This document shows, piece by piece, positions 22,316-34,531 of a stretch of DNA of 64,000 nucleotides. How positions within the stretch are numbered: the first letter of the stretch is position 1; each line of letters opens with the position of its first letter. Location: the NCBI GenBank assembly GCA_001600455.1, contig BCKC01000006.1:2170001-2234000 (forward strand), given 5' to 3'. A model generated the notes under the pieces. That model was not told the origin of the DNA. It made no database searches and saw only the letters and a program-made list of their open reading frames with translations. Origin of the DNA: Endocalyx cinctus (taxonomy: Eukaryota; Ascomycota; Sordariomycetes; Amphisphaeriales; Apiosporaceae). The position numbers and the translations under genes are program-made.

Positions 22316-23547
22316 TTACAACACGAAGGCGGCGAGAAGGCCGGCACCGACAGCGACGCAGCTGAAGCCCATCTTCACGGCACCGCTCTCGGGGACGGTA
22401 CTGGTGCTGGCGGAAGTAGAGCCAGAAGACGAGGTCGCGGCTGAGTCGTCGCTAGCAGCGCTGCCAGTCTCCTCCGAGGTGGTAGAAGACGCGGTGGCGG
22501 AGCCGGTGGCGGTAGCGGAAGCAGAGCTAGAGGCGGCGGTGGACATGGTGGTGGCGGTGGAAGTGGCCTTGGCGGTCGAGGAGGCGGTAGCGGAGGCAGA
22601 CTTGGTGGTGGTCGAAGAGGTAGTCTCGTCGTCGTCGCCACCGTCGGTCTTGACCGTGATGCTTTCGTAGGATCCGTCCGAGCCGTCATCCCAAACGTAC
22701 TCCTTGGCGTTCTTAACACCGTTGCTGTAGTCCTGGATGGTGATCGACTTGTAGTAGGCGTTGAAGGGAGCCTGGGTGAAGTCGGTGTATCCTCCGGCCC
22801 ACTCAACGGTACCCTTGGGCGAGTCCTTACCACCGGCGACCCAGGTACCAAGCTTGATCTGGCAAGGAGTCTGGGGGAAACGAGAACCGCCCTCGGCATC
22901 GGCGTACTTCAACTCACGGACCATGTTGTCGTCAATGAACCACTGAACGTGGTCCTTGGTCCAGTCGATCGAGTACTTGTGAGTGGTACTCTGAGGAGTA
23001 TCGACCTTCTCGTAGGTGCCGCGGTCGTAGGTGGAGGTGTCACCCTTACCGAAGTAGTTGGTCTGGACCTGAGTGGTGTCACCACCAAGCCACTCCCAGT
23101 CGATCTCATCCAAATCATTGGACTGTAACACGAAACTCGTGACAATACCCTGACCAACGGAAGCCTGAACCTCGACATCGATGTGACCGAAGAAAATGTA
23201 GTCCTCGGTGTAAATAGTCGGGGCGTTAGATTCCTTCTCAATGGTGAAGATGGCACCCTCGGAACCGGTCTTGATGGTGGTACCATCGGCCTCCTTGAAA
23301 TAATCACCCAAGCCCTGGGTGAAGTCAATAGTGACGGTCTTGCCAAATGCCGGGTCGGCGGGACACGCTACGGGAAAAAAATAAAAGTTAGAACCACATC
23401 ATAATGCAGGTAAATATTATTATTAGGCTCTCCGGTTCTTGTTTACTTACATTTCTTAGTGGGGTCACACGAGGTGAAGGTCTGAGCAGAGACCATCTGG
23501 GTAGCGGCTAAAGCCACGATAGTGGAGGAGAGAAGCTTGGAGAACAT
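22316..23547 (-). CDS. GPI-anchored cell-wall transglycosylase, CRH type (GH16)
   Basis: Extracellular enzyme expected to cross-link chitin to beta-glucan in the cell wall. Exons 23547..23451 and 23367..22316, 83-nt intron (GTAAGT...TAG), about 382 aa. Residues 1-21 form a clear signal peptide (MFSKLLSSTIVALAATQMVSA). Cys27 and Cys34 lie in the short N-terminal segment before the GH16 domain (about residues 40-240). The catalytic motif is D119-E-I-D-W-E124, with Glu120 and Glu124 the expected nucleophile and acid/base of the ExDxE site. It ends in a Ser/Thr/Ala-rich stalk (about 250-358) and a hydrophobic C-tail after small residues near ESGAVK, a GPI-attachment signal. There is no chitin-binding module, so it is closer to Crh1 than Utr2. 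Codons end almost always in C or G, as in highly expressed fungal genes. ATG context is good (AAA before ATG). Confidence 0.9.
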
Positions 23548-23657
23548 TTTGACAGCGGTTATTACAGCGAAGTAGTTTATAAGCAAGGTGTCAAAAAAAA
23601 AAAAAAAAAAAAGTTTAAAAAGTCGAGTCTGAGCGAGTGGGAATTAATTAAGTTTTT

Positions 23658-23664
23658 TTATATA
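23658..23664 (-). promoter_or_regulatory. Candidate TATA box of the CRH-type gene
   Basis: On the minus strand the word TATATAA sits about 111 bp upstream of the ATG at 23547, followed by an A-rich leader. Position and match are plausible; no transcript start is known. Confidence 0.4.
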
Positions 23665-26600
23665 AGAGGATCAAAAAAAATTGGAGATTTCTTCTGTTCA
23701 GCGAAAGACAACAAGAAGAGTTTAGAAGTTGGTTGATAGTCCAAAAAAAACAAGTAATTAATTAAAACGAGAGTGGGAAAAGGGTTATATAAAAAGAAAT
23801 ATTATTAGTTGTTGCTGGGGGAAAGCAAAGGTTGGTGTGAGACAACAACAAGATTGTGTGAGGATGAGAAGAGGGAAAGAGGGAGGGAAAATCAACATTT
23901 CACAGGGAAACAAGAGACCATTTTATTCAGACAGTCATCGCTACCAAGAGTAAGAGCGAGATAGATCTTGGTCGGCTATAAGGCAATGTAATTTTACCTC
24001 GACTCTCATGCTACTGTATAACTACGGCACATGTCCAATACTTTCCCTACCCATTACTTACCCATATCAGCATACCAAAAAAGATCCGTCTTTTCCCAAA
24101 TTTACTTGTACAGGGCTGGTTTCTTAGCGTAGCGTATGGGGATGACCGGAGTGCTTGGGGTTTTAGAAGGGTAGAGGGGGGTTTTGGGGAGGGGTCTTAG
24201 GGGGGGGGCGGTGCCAAAAGTTCGAATGTTTTTGTTGGAAAAAAGATTTAAAAGATTTACCAAGTTGCCAAGTAGAAGACATCCTTCCCAATTGAGAATT
24301 TGATTGTTTTGAGCTAACCCGGGAACGGTTTAGTTTCTCTGGGTTGACCGAGCACTAATCGACCCATAATTGGGGCAAAGTCGATATTTAACCAATCAAC
24401 TCGAGATCAGAAGACGAAATTGACAGGGAGCTAGTAGGCTTAGCCTGGTTAAAGTTCGTGATAACCCCTGTCCTCTCTTTTTTTTTTTTGCCTTCGTTCC
24501 TGACAGTCTCAAAAAAGTACTTCTCGAGTCCTTCCAGTTTGGCCCGAAAACACGAGATCTAACTACCTAGGTAGGAGGGAATGACTTATTACAAGTAGCC
24601 CTACCAATATGAATATTTTACCATGTCTTCGTGACCGGAAAAAAAAAATAAAATAAAATAAAATACAAATTAGTAACGATTTAGCGACCCAAGATACGAG
24701 AATAACATAATGAAATAGTACATAGTAGAAAGTTACGTTACACCTTATACTTTATATCATGATTGTCACGATTGTCGTTCATGTCGTCATTCTTCACTAT
24801 TTACTCTAGTAAAAGATATTATCATCTTCATCGTCTACATCATCTACTATGTACATCATTTACTTGTACAAATTATACTACCTCTCCACCTCTAATGCAT
24901 CATAATTCATTACTGACAGGTTTTCTAATGGTATAATATGTCGTGATAAGACATCCTTCTTGTCAGGGGAAATGCCAAGTTTATCCACTATCCAGTCAGC
25001 CTGACAGCTTGCACCGACAAAGTATTTTTGACTGCTCGTACCTGTGTACACTAGCGTATTTGACTACCTATTTAGACCCTTGCTAACGGTACAATAGATA
25101 CAACGTTCGTAGTGTGCTACAAGTACTTAATTGTTAAGTGTAAACTGCTTGGGCTGCCCGGTCCCTCTTTTTCCGACACTCCTACACTACAGTACCTGGC
25201 TATTTAAGTACTTGGCGACTTTCTTCGGAATGATGGCTCGTTATTCGTTAGTTTAAAACCCGGTCGCTGTGTGGACTTTTATCCTGCTTGCATAGGCGAC
25301 TTCTTCGCCATCCAATCATTCGGCTTTTATTTCCGTCTCTAATGTAGTATATTAATTTTGTTCGCATCGCAGAATATTTTTTTCTTTGCGCAAACCATAC
25401 AACGGCGACGCTACTGCAAGATGCAAGGGGACAAGTATTGTCCTATGATACCTATACTACATATAGGTACTAAACATGTTGACTGGTTCTGTGCCTGTGC
25501 GTTATGCATTATGTTATGTCGTTGTCGTGATACGGTTGTCTTGTTTCGAGATTGAAACAGCCTTTTGTCTTGCACATTCATCTACCGTAGATGTGTGCAC
25601 CGCATCCGAAGCGTCGTGACAAGATACCCTCTATTTTCTGAAACCATCTCTTCAGGTGGGATTAAAAAAAAATCTACCAATCTATTGATCATGCTTATAA
25701 AAGCGACCGTGCACTACTTCACAACCTAGCGTAGAGGGGCAATTGACCAATTCGCCCTCAATAGTGTGGTGGCCCATCAGATCAGCTTCGCCTTCGCTAA
25801 CATGGTTCACGATACCTAATTAAAGCTCGTAAGAAGAAAAAAAAAATATAATAAATACTACGGAAATAAGATACGCTCTCGTGAAAGGGGGATCAGAATC
25901 ATAAGTTTTTTGCCGCTATTGAATAAACTACTTTCCTCGGGTATCTCGTATTTCGTTAGTGCTTCAGGGTCTGATTGGACTCGAGTGGAGTTTTGGTACT
26001 AAATATGGTGCCATAGGACTCGGTCATATAGTCTATGGGCCTGTATGGGTACGGTACCTTTTACCTTATCTCTTTTTTTTTCTCGCTCTCTTTTCCCTAC
26101 GAGATCGGTTGCAACCGAATTGCTAACTGACTAAATACAAACTATACCACTCTCGTCTTCCCCAGATCAAATGATCGGACCCAATGGGATGCAATAGTTT
26201 TGCACTGACCAGTGTCTAACGTTACTATGCGATTCACAGTCCTTCTAAACTCTATTTGAGCCTCTCTGTCCCTATATCTATATCTTTCTAAGTCTATTCA
26301 TTTCATTTTAGTAACTCTTCATATCTTTCAATTCATGACTTAATATTATACTATACTAATTACCTAGGTAGTTTCTTTAATAACAATATCCTCTTATCTA
26401 CGCGACTTCTTTTCTTCTTCTGTAAGTCCCGTCGGTCTAATTTAATTATTAGTGCTTTTATGAAGGAGCCGATTTATGCGAGATCAAATTTCCCTAAAAT
26501 TTTATGACCATACCCAGTTCGGATATAACATTCGATTTGGGGTCAACGGCGCAGCTGCCTAGATTCTTGGGTTAACCTCTTTCAAATCACTTTTTCTTTT

Positions 26601-27791
26601 TTTTTTTTTTCTTTCTTTTACGAACATGGGGATCAAAATTGAGAATCCAACGAAATCTCACTTCAGTACTTCAGAAAATGTAGACTCACCGCCTCTAGTC
26701 CATAGAAAAGAAAAATAAAGTAAGATAAAATAAAAGTAAACGCAACTAGGAGAAGAAGAAAAAAAAAGAATACCAATCAATTGGTAAGACTAGCGTAGAT
26801 ACGAGCTTATGAGCTTATTCAGCCGCAATTACTTGCCTGACTCACATTTCTATTACATTCCCATCCATGATTCTCCTCCACACACACGTGAGACGGGAGC
26901 CGCCGTCTATTTCTTCAGCTCCTACATCCAACCTTTCGACTTACGCTAATACGATGTTAAGTCGCGGATAATAGGGGGGGCATCCTAAGCGACGCTCACA
27001 CCACTGACATCCGAGCATGTAAAAGACACGAAGTCTTACTTGAAAACACGAGCACGCCACACTTATCCCAATGAGATGGCTACCTCACATTCTTGACTTC
27101 CAAGGTTACTTACTTATTTTCTTGCTTGCTTACTTACCAAACAAATGAGACAAAAGGGGTGAAGGGTGCTTACGCTTTAAAAACGCCTGAAATTTTTTTT
27201 GTGTGAGAATTTTCAGCTGTCCAGGGCCTTGATAAAAACTTGATCAAATTTTTCGAAACTCTTGTTCCTACCAGCCCCTATCGAGTAAGAAAGGGCGACG
27301 TCTATTGGATTCAAGCTTTGGAAAAAGGGCTCAACTCAGGGACAACCCAACTGTTTTGCGGCTTGAACTATGTCTTACCCTATTTATTGCTACTAACAGT
27401 TGCTAGTGCGCAACTACTGGTACAACTCTACCGACTCTCCGGAAATGCGTCGACTTTATGAAATTCTTTTTAATAAGCAACCATGCGCGAGAAAGTGTTA
27501 TATATATACTTAGTATCCTGTAAATAGACGTCTTTCAAACATCCGATAATCAACAATACAATTGAAAAAGGAGGCTGTTCCGTAGAGCGGAATAAGAGTA
27601 AACACCGGTTTTCTGTCTTCTCATATGATCATTTCGCGAATCCCGAGAGCCTAGTCCTCGTGAAGGATGTGTTACAAGGTACGAACGAAAGTCGCTAATG
27701 TTACATATGGATATTTTTCTAACCTCCGTCTTAACGTGGAAGAATACTGTTTTTATTAATCCCATGAGATCTGACACAAGTCTATCGATCA

Positions 27792-28271
27792 ATGTTATCA
27801 TTATTCATTAAAGCTGGCTTTCCTTCTAAGAGCTACATAGGAATAAGTAATGCCAAAAAAAGATGTTTCGCCGGATCGAAAAATGAGACCTTAGCCATTC
27901 AAGCGCGTGAAAACTTTCGCCGCCAAAGACGCCGTCATTCGTTTTCTTTATTAGAGAAAAAAAATTCCAAATTTCATCCCTATGTTGACGATACCCCCCG
28001 AATTATTCACTTAAATATCATTTCGCTCACGGTATCTCCTAAACGAAAAGTACGTCCGGATGAGCGTGATCTGCTCGCAGTGGACATATCATATCTTCCA
28101 TATATTTCGGGATACGGGATAAAACGATTCGAGGAACGGACGGTAAGGGATCCTGGCGTGAGTTTAATACGACATTTTGATAGTCCAGATGTGAGTCTAG
28201 GCTTTGGTCGTCGGACATACTCCGCGCGCCGCGCCTATTTCCTTGTACACGTGCACAAGGAACAAGCATGA
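27792..28271 (+). CDS. Doubtful 159-aa ORF, no recognised family
   Basis: An ATG-initiated frame (MLSLFIKAGF start) encoding a basic, Arg/Lys-rich protein with no signal peptide, membrane segment or motif I recognise; for example a stretch with NFRRQRRRHSF and the C-terminus YFLVHVHKEQA. Codon use is AT-rich and unlike the secure genes of the window, which favour C/G in third position. Most likely a chance frame or a lineage-specific gene; transcript data would decide. Confidence 0.15.
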   Translation: MLSLFIKAGFPSKSYIGISNAKKRCFAGSKNETLAIQARENFRRQRRRHSFSLLEKKNSKFHPYVDDTPRIIHLNIISLTVSPKRKVRPDERDLLAVDISYLPYISGYGIKRFEERTVRDPGVSLIRHFDSPDVSLGFGRRTYSARRAYFLVHVHKEQA

Positions 28272-29473
28272 CAGCATTACTGCGAGTGATTTTCTACCTA
28301 TTGACAATCAGTTGAACCGGAGGCGTTCCTTCGAACGTCCCGTTGATAGAGATAGTCTTTGTTTCTTTTTCCTTTTCGGTGATAGTTCACTTCTATCCAC
28401 AAACATGATTTCATTATTAATAATGAATCGGAAGACACCCCCAAAACTCATGATCAACGCAGTGTAGAAATAATGGGTTTTATCTTAGCTGATAATAGCT
28501 CCGTCCCTCGTTCTCTAATTCGAAGACGAACTTCGTCGTAACTCCAGTCGAGGTCGAAGTGAAACCAAGTCAGCGACGAACTTGGATGGATCACATCCTT
28601 TTCAGATGACTTTGTCCAAGGAGGACGGACTCGAAAAGGTAGGATATGCGCATTTGCAAATACTCATAATAATTTCAGATGGAAAAAGAATAAGAACATA
28701 AAAAAAAAGAAAAAAGAAAAAGAACGAAAACGTAATTCCGTCTCAACTCTGTACTCATGCTACTCTTTGCCAGAGTTAGGGGCACATGGAAGAAGGAAAT
28801 TGAGTCGTAAGTAATGATGTTCTGTTTCAAGTCCGCTCTATGTTTCCATCCGTCGTATTATCTCCGACGAGTAGCGACGGGGAAGACGGATCAATATATA
28901 TAAGACATATTATAAGTTATATAGAGAAGAACGATAAGAAGAGGAAATATTTCATCGTCGACACGTGGACCCTTTTTTGCTACTATTTTTTCTCTATGAA
29001 AAGTCCATGCGCTCGGTCCGAGTTGCCCGTCAATGAGAGGATGGAAATAGCATACATACACAAGTAGAAGATAAAATATCCCAGTTTTACCTGTGCGGAA
29101 AGGTTTAACCTTAATATTTGCTATATTAAGAAACAAAGACAAAGTGTCACTGTCACTGTGTTTTTCTTTTGAGCTTAGTGTATCGTGGCTGGGTGCCCAG
29201 GTAAGGTTATCTTATTTGTCAGTCCTGTCAATGGATATGACGTGATATGTTGTTGAGCTTTGGGCTTCTCGAATTCTTCTCCAACTTTTCCTTTTTTAGT
29301 CGTACGGAATCAAAAGCTGAAGAACGCTTGCTTGGCCGCTTGGCACTTACTGTAACTTTTTCTGTTTCAAAACATCGAAGAATACAAGATGGCGAAAATA
29401 GTAAAAAGAAAGAAAAAAAAATGATGAGAAAAAGCAAAGAAGTGAGACTCAACAAGATGAACTAGATCGGTCC

Positions 29474-29501
<28 letters not shown>
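29474..29501 (+). repeat. Poly(A) tract of 28
   Basis: Uninterrupted A28, one of the longest homopolymers in the window; a second A-run of 23 follows at 29693-29715. Confidence 0.9.
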
Positions 29502-29504
<3 letters not shown>

Positions 29505-30924
29505 CGCCAGATCCTTCGTCTTTGATGTACATGCCAATCATCGTCGGTACCGAGAAAAAAAATAAATAAAGTTGAGGCTGATGGAACGATTGATCTCGTG
29601 CATAAAGATATTCTGTAGCGCGGAATGACAAACAAAAGTAAGTAATCCTGGTTTTAGTGTGGAGAGATCGATGCGGAATGTTTCACGATTCGAAAAAAAA
29701 AAAAAAAAAAAAAAAGGGTGGTGGTGTTATTTTAAGTTTCCGTTTCTCAAATTCCTAAGTCATGGATGAAATTCAAAGATAGAAAAGTTTCGCGAGCTCA
29801 TCGTCCGGGATTCTTTCTATGCGTTCGGTCCGTAGGGCTTCGAGACACCATCCCGATCCATGGCTGAAAAGCTGTTGAAGAAAGAAATCGCGTAGTAATA
29901 TGGATGTCCGTTCCCTGTGCTTGTGGCTGTCAAAATATGCCCATGCGCGTATGATGTAATATCCGTGTAGACTGAGGTTTTCCCTTGATATGTTCACACC
30001 CCCTTATTCCTATTTGCCCCCTTGCGCTGATGGATCGATGGATGGATGGGTTTGACAAATAATTGTTTCTCGCTTCGAAATCTTAAAACATTATCCTGGG
30101 TTCGGAGTCGAGTAGATATATACTAGTTTACGGTGAGGGGCCATGAGGCAGAGAGACAAAGAGACAGAGAGCAGGAAATCTAAACATAGAATAGTAGGTA
30201 TGGAGTAAGCGTGGCTTCAAGACAACAGAGAAACGACCAGAAATATGCGCCACTAGAAGATAGTCAGGTATGCCTAGATGCTTGGAAAAGAGATGGAGGG
30301 GGGATGGAAACTTACCAGTTAACTGACTATTGATGTAGTTGTAAATGAAGAGGCATCTTCGATACTAGAGTAGTTGTTGGTCGCGCTGCTCAAAAGTAGT
30401 CACCTCATCAAAAAAAGAACATGAAAACGCGAGCCAGCTTCAGTGAAATATGAATAAATTTATGTATATACGTTATAAATGTGTTCCCTCTCTTTCCTAG
30501 CTAGATATCTATATACAATTAGATATCCTAAAAGCCGAGGAAAAAAGAAGGTGATCATCCATCAGTTGGTAACAGTTTCCCTTTCCAAATAAGTCTAAAC
30601 AAAGACCGATCTAAAAAACGCTCAAATCCCAAAACAATAAAATAAAAACCCCTTTTAAAATGCCCCCAAAAGTGTTGTAGTGATAGTGTGTGTCCAAAAA
30701 AAAGTATGTGTGTGTGTGTGTGAGACTCAATATATATATACAGGAAGTTAAGAATAAGTAATAATGTGCGAGTGAAAAAAAAAAAAGAAGAAAAGTTTAG
30801 GAATCCGACCAGTTGGTGTTGTCATCATCAATCCTCAAGTCAGTCTCCTCCTTTTTCTTTCCTTTCACATGCACTTCTATAGTAGTGGTGGTATCATGCG
30901 AGGTAAAGAGAAGGCAAAGGCGAT

Positions 30925-33179
30925 TTACTGACGCTGAGCATCGGCGATGATGTCGTCACGGGCCTTGGCGGCGATCATGTTGACGGCGACGGCCGGGAAA
31001 GTACCGGGGATCTTGGGGAAGACCGAAGCGTCAACAACACGGAGGTTCTCAGTACCGCGGACACGGAACTGGCCATCGAGGGCAGCCATCGGGTCGTCAT
31101 CGGCACCGATGGGGCAAGAGCAGGAGGCGTGGTGACCCCAGGCCTCGTCGATGATCCACTGCTTGATGTCCTCGTCGGAGGAGATCTCCTGAGGGGGCCA
31201 GAGACGCTCGAAGCTGCCGACGATGGGGTCGATGTTGTCGAAGAAGGAGTAGGCGAGCTTCATACCCTCGACCAAGGTCTGGATATCGGCGGCGGCGGAT
31301 TCGGGGTCCTGACCCTCGTACAGGTTGTGGAACTCGATGAGGGGCATGTCACGGGGGTTGGTGCTGGTGAGCTTGACGGTACCGCCACGGTTGTTGGTGT
31401 GAGCCTTCAGGACGAGCCAAGAGAAGTGGTTCTTAGCGTCAGGAGTGGCAGCGGCGCTGGAGTAACCGGGGAAGAAACCAGTGAAGAGAGCAGGGAAACC
31501 ACCGAGCCACATGTCGAGCTCACCGTTGGCATACTCGTCGGAGGTGGAAGACTTGCCGAAGTAACCCATGACGACACCGTTGGAAGCGTAGTTACCCTTC
31601 TCGGCACCGACGTTGTTGTCATCCACGTACTGAGACCAGCAAGGGTCGTCCTCAGTGTAGAGGTAGCTGCAGTCCAAGATTCTGGTGAAGTTGCTGGTAG
31701 CATCAGCGGCGACACCGGTCTCGAGACGATCCTGGAGGTTGGTACCGACACCGGGAAGGTCGACGATGACGGGGATGTCGAAGGATTCGAGCTCCTCCTT
31801 AGCACCAACACCGGAGAGCTTGAGGATCTGAGGAGTGTTGAAAGCACCGCCAGCAACGATGACTTCACGAGTGGCCTTGGCGGAACCGGGGAGACCACCG
31901 TTCTCGGTGTCGGAGGCACGAGGGTCAGCACGGTACAAGCTCTCACCGTAGAGGTACTCGAAACCAGTAGCCTTGGGCTTGTCACCGGTGGTGTCGAAGG
32001 TAACCTTGGTGGCCAAGGTGTGGAGCGCAACGTCAAGGTTGTACTTCTTGGATCCATCGGGGTTGGTAGCGGTGGCGGTGTCGTAGACGTAGTCACGAGG
32101 AGACGAACGGCGGTAACTGTTAGGCTCGACAGTCATGGGGAGACGAGCGAGAGCCGGGGTGGAGTCACGGAGAGGGCTGTCGTAGTTGACATCGGCAGCG
32201 AGCATCTCAGTAAGAGCGTCGACAATGCCGTCGGTCATGTTGAGAGGGAGGAGCTGGTCGGTGATGTCACCAACCTGGGCAGTGAAGGTAGAGACGGCGG
32301 CGGAGACAGCCTCGCTAAGGGCGTCGGTGCTGACGTTAACCGACTTAGCGGCACCGATGACGACGGATAGGAGCTGAAGATCCTGGGCAGCAATGCCGAG
32401 AGGGTTCACCTCAGTCTGGAGCCAACCGTTGTAACCGTGGTCCTCCTTGTACTCTTCGGGAATGGGGAAGTTGGCACTCTCAATGTTCTTCCAGAGAGAT
32501 CGCATGTGCTCGCTGGACCAGTTCGGGTCACCGGTGATCTCCTCGAGGTAAGACCAGTCAGAGACGGTGGGGAGGACACCGACGAGAGCGTTGTGCTCGG
32601 AGCAACCACCGAGACCGCCGTAGCGGGGGTAGAAGTTACCAAGCATCTCGGAACCCTCAGGGGGCGCGAGACCGGAGTAGAACTGGTTGTCGGGAGTCAA
32701 CCAGGAGAGCTTTCTGTCACGGAGAGCCTGGGTCTTGTTGGAGTAGTGGTGAGTGAAGAAACCCCAGCTGACCTCGTTCCTCTCGGAAGCAGGGTTGGCG
32801 AGAGCGGGAGACTCGACCTCACGGAGATGACCATAGTCACCACCGGCCTCAACAAGGAGGACGCTGTAACCGGCGCGAGCAAGGTCAGCGGCGAGGGGAG
32901 CACCACCGGCACCAGAGCCGAGGATGATGTACTCCCAAGTCTTGTTGAGAGAAGCCGGGGCTCCGATGGGAGAAAGCACCGGGCCGGTCTGGGGGAAGGT
33001 GTTCTGGGTAGGCACCTTGTCGATGAGGTAGTCGACACCGTTCTCGTTGGGGAGGCTGAAAAGATGGTTAGACTAAAGCGCTAGTGAAATGGGTGAGTGG
33101 TATTCTTCGGTACTTACGTGTTAGCCTCGGAGAAGGCAGCCAAAGCGCTGAAGAGCGCGATGTAAGAGAAGGACTTCAT
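30925..33179 (-). CDS. Secreted GMC-family FAD oxidoreductase
   Basis: FAD-dependent alcohol or choline-type oxidoreductase (GMC family, CAZy AA3-like), substrate not predictable. Exons 33179..33118 and 33055..30925, 62-nt intron with CTAAC branch site, about 730 aa. Residues 1-19 look like a signal peptide (MKSFSYIALFSALAAFSEA). Dinucleotide fold G67-x-G69-x-x-G72 followed by the VLLVEAGG strand; GMC signature 2 region GGAFNTPQILKLSGVG; active-site segment WGHHASCSCPIG with His662/His663. The second active-site position, usually His or Asn, aligns with Phe706 in IPGTFPAVAV. I recall this from a large subgroup of fungal choline-dehydrogenase-like GMC proteins. Codon bias is extreme (C/G third positions), suggesting strong expression. 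ATG context CACAATG is optimal. There are no clustered accessory genes. Confidence 0.9.
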
Positions 33180-33427
33180 TGTGAAATGTACTCTTAGGAA
33201 TAAACAAAAAAAGCGGATGAAGTAAAAGTAAAAAGAAGGGGTTTATGTATATGTATATATGTATATGTATAAAGAAGGGAAAAAAACAAGTGAAAAAGGA
33301 AAAATCGAGTGAGTAGGGAAACTACTCTTGCTCGTTGAGAATTAAAGGTAAAGAGGAAAGAAGAAGAAGAGGATGATGATGATGATGATAAGAAAAAAGA
33401 GTGCTTAATGGATGGATGATCAAGATG

Positions 33428-33435
33428 TTTATATA
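33428..33435 (-). promoter_or_regulatory. Candidate TATA box of the GMC gene
   Basis: Minus-strand TATATAAA about 249 bp upstream of the start codon, followed by a long CT-rich leader (read on the minus strand), a common layout in strongly expressed fungal genes. Confidence 0.4.
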
Positions 33436-34506
33436 CACAATGAGAGGTTATGTGAGGAGGGTTGAATATCATATCGAGATACTTTTTTTAACCACCCATT
33501 CCCCACTAAGGGACAGGGTCCAGATGAGATGAGAGAGAAGTCTAATCGGGCTGCTGGCTGTCATGGCCGACATCGAACCACGTTTAGAAATGGGTAGGGT
33601 ACAGCTCCTTGTTCGCCACGGTGTATTCACTTCGACATGTTCATGATGCTTACGGGGCAATGACAGGGAAGAGACGGGTAGAGTGCCCACGAGCTTACTG
33701 GGAGGTCCTACGAGGCGTGTAGTATGAATAGCTAGACCCCACATGCGACTCTGAAGCTCGGGCTGGAAAAGGCAAGTCAAGGTTTGTCTGAAACGAAAAC
33801 CCTTTCTTTGAGGGTGAAGTGTAGATTACCATTACCCTGGACATCTCGGGAGAGCTAGACTGCAGATACGCCACCCCCCCTCCCCTGTCCCTGTTCCCAC
33901 CTAATAAAAATAAAAGGCAGACAGCCAAGGATAGTTTAGTGACAAACATTTCGGTCATATTCAGGTCAAAAGCTCATATCTCATATCTCATATCAATGTT
34001 CAGCAACATTAAAATTAGTTATGACAAAATAAGGGAGTACAAGGTAAGTAGACGAGGCAAGATAACCAAAAGGGACAGTAACATTGTGGTACAATAGTGA
34101 CATAGGTAATATATGATAGTAGTAACGATAGATAGGTGTGAAATTATGGGCTTGCCGAGTCTAGTCAGCCGGACCGGTAGATTCGATATTTAGGTGGAGG
34201 GTATCTAGGTAGATACATCGATGGCTACATGGATATCGAAGGTGATGTAGTGTAGATCAAGTTTAAAAAAAGGGTGTGGAGGTGTGTTTCCAAAAATTCA
34301 CTATTATAAGATCTGGGTATAAGTTTTTAGATTCACCCTCTAAATGCGGTGGTGTGTATGAATAGATTCTTTACATATATACGTGTAGAACTAAGCCTCA
34401 GCCACATTTTATCATCGGCATAAGGAAATAAATGTCCGTATGTGATATAATGTAGGGGGAGGGATCTGGGGGGGGGGGGTGTACACTACAGTAAACAGAC
34501 CTAGGT

Positions 34507-34531
34507 ACTTAAGTACTTACCTAGCAGCCTA
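34507..34531. repeat. Copy 2 of the 25-bp dispersed element
   Basis: Matches 12608-12632 with one mismatch. It is framed by CCTAGGTA words on both sides (34500-34507 and 34528-34535), so the whole 34500-34540 block is nearly palindromic. Confidence 0.7.

Larger units (their letters stand above)
23548..30924. other. Long intergenic region without supported genes
   Basis: About 7.4 kb. The left 0.5 kb, read on the minus strand, is pyrimidine-rich and is likely the CRH promoter. The rest is AT-rich with many homopolymers (A28 at 29474-29501, A23 at 29693-29715) and scattered TACCTAGGTA-like words. One 159-aa ATG frame at 27792-28271 is listed separately as doubtful; nothing else is worth calling. 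Confidence 0.6.

Noticed and set aside
31129..32370. 413-codon plus-strand frame
   Set aside because: It is antisense to the GMC oxidoreductase and exists because that gene's strong codon bias suppresses stops on the other strand; its protein is Val/Gly/Glu-rich without motifs.
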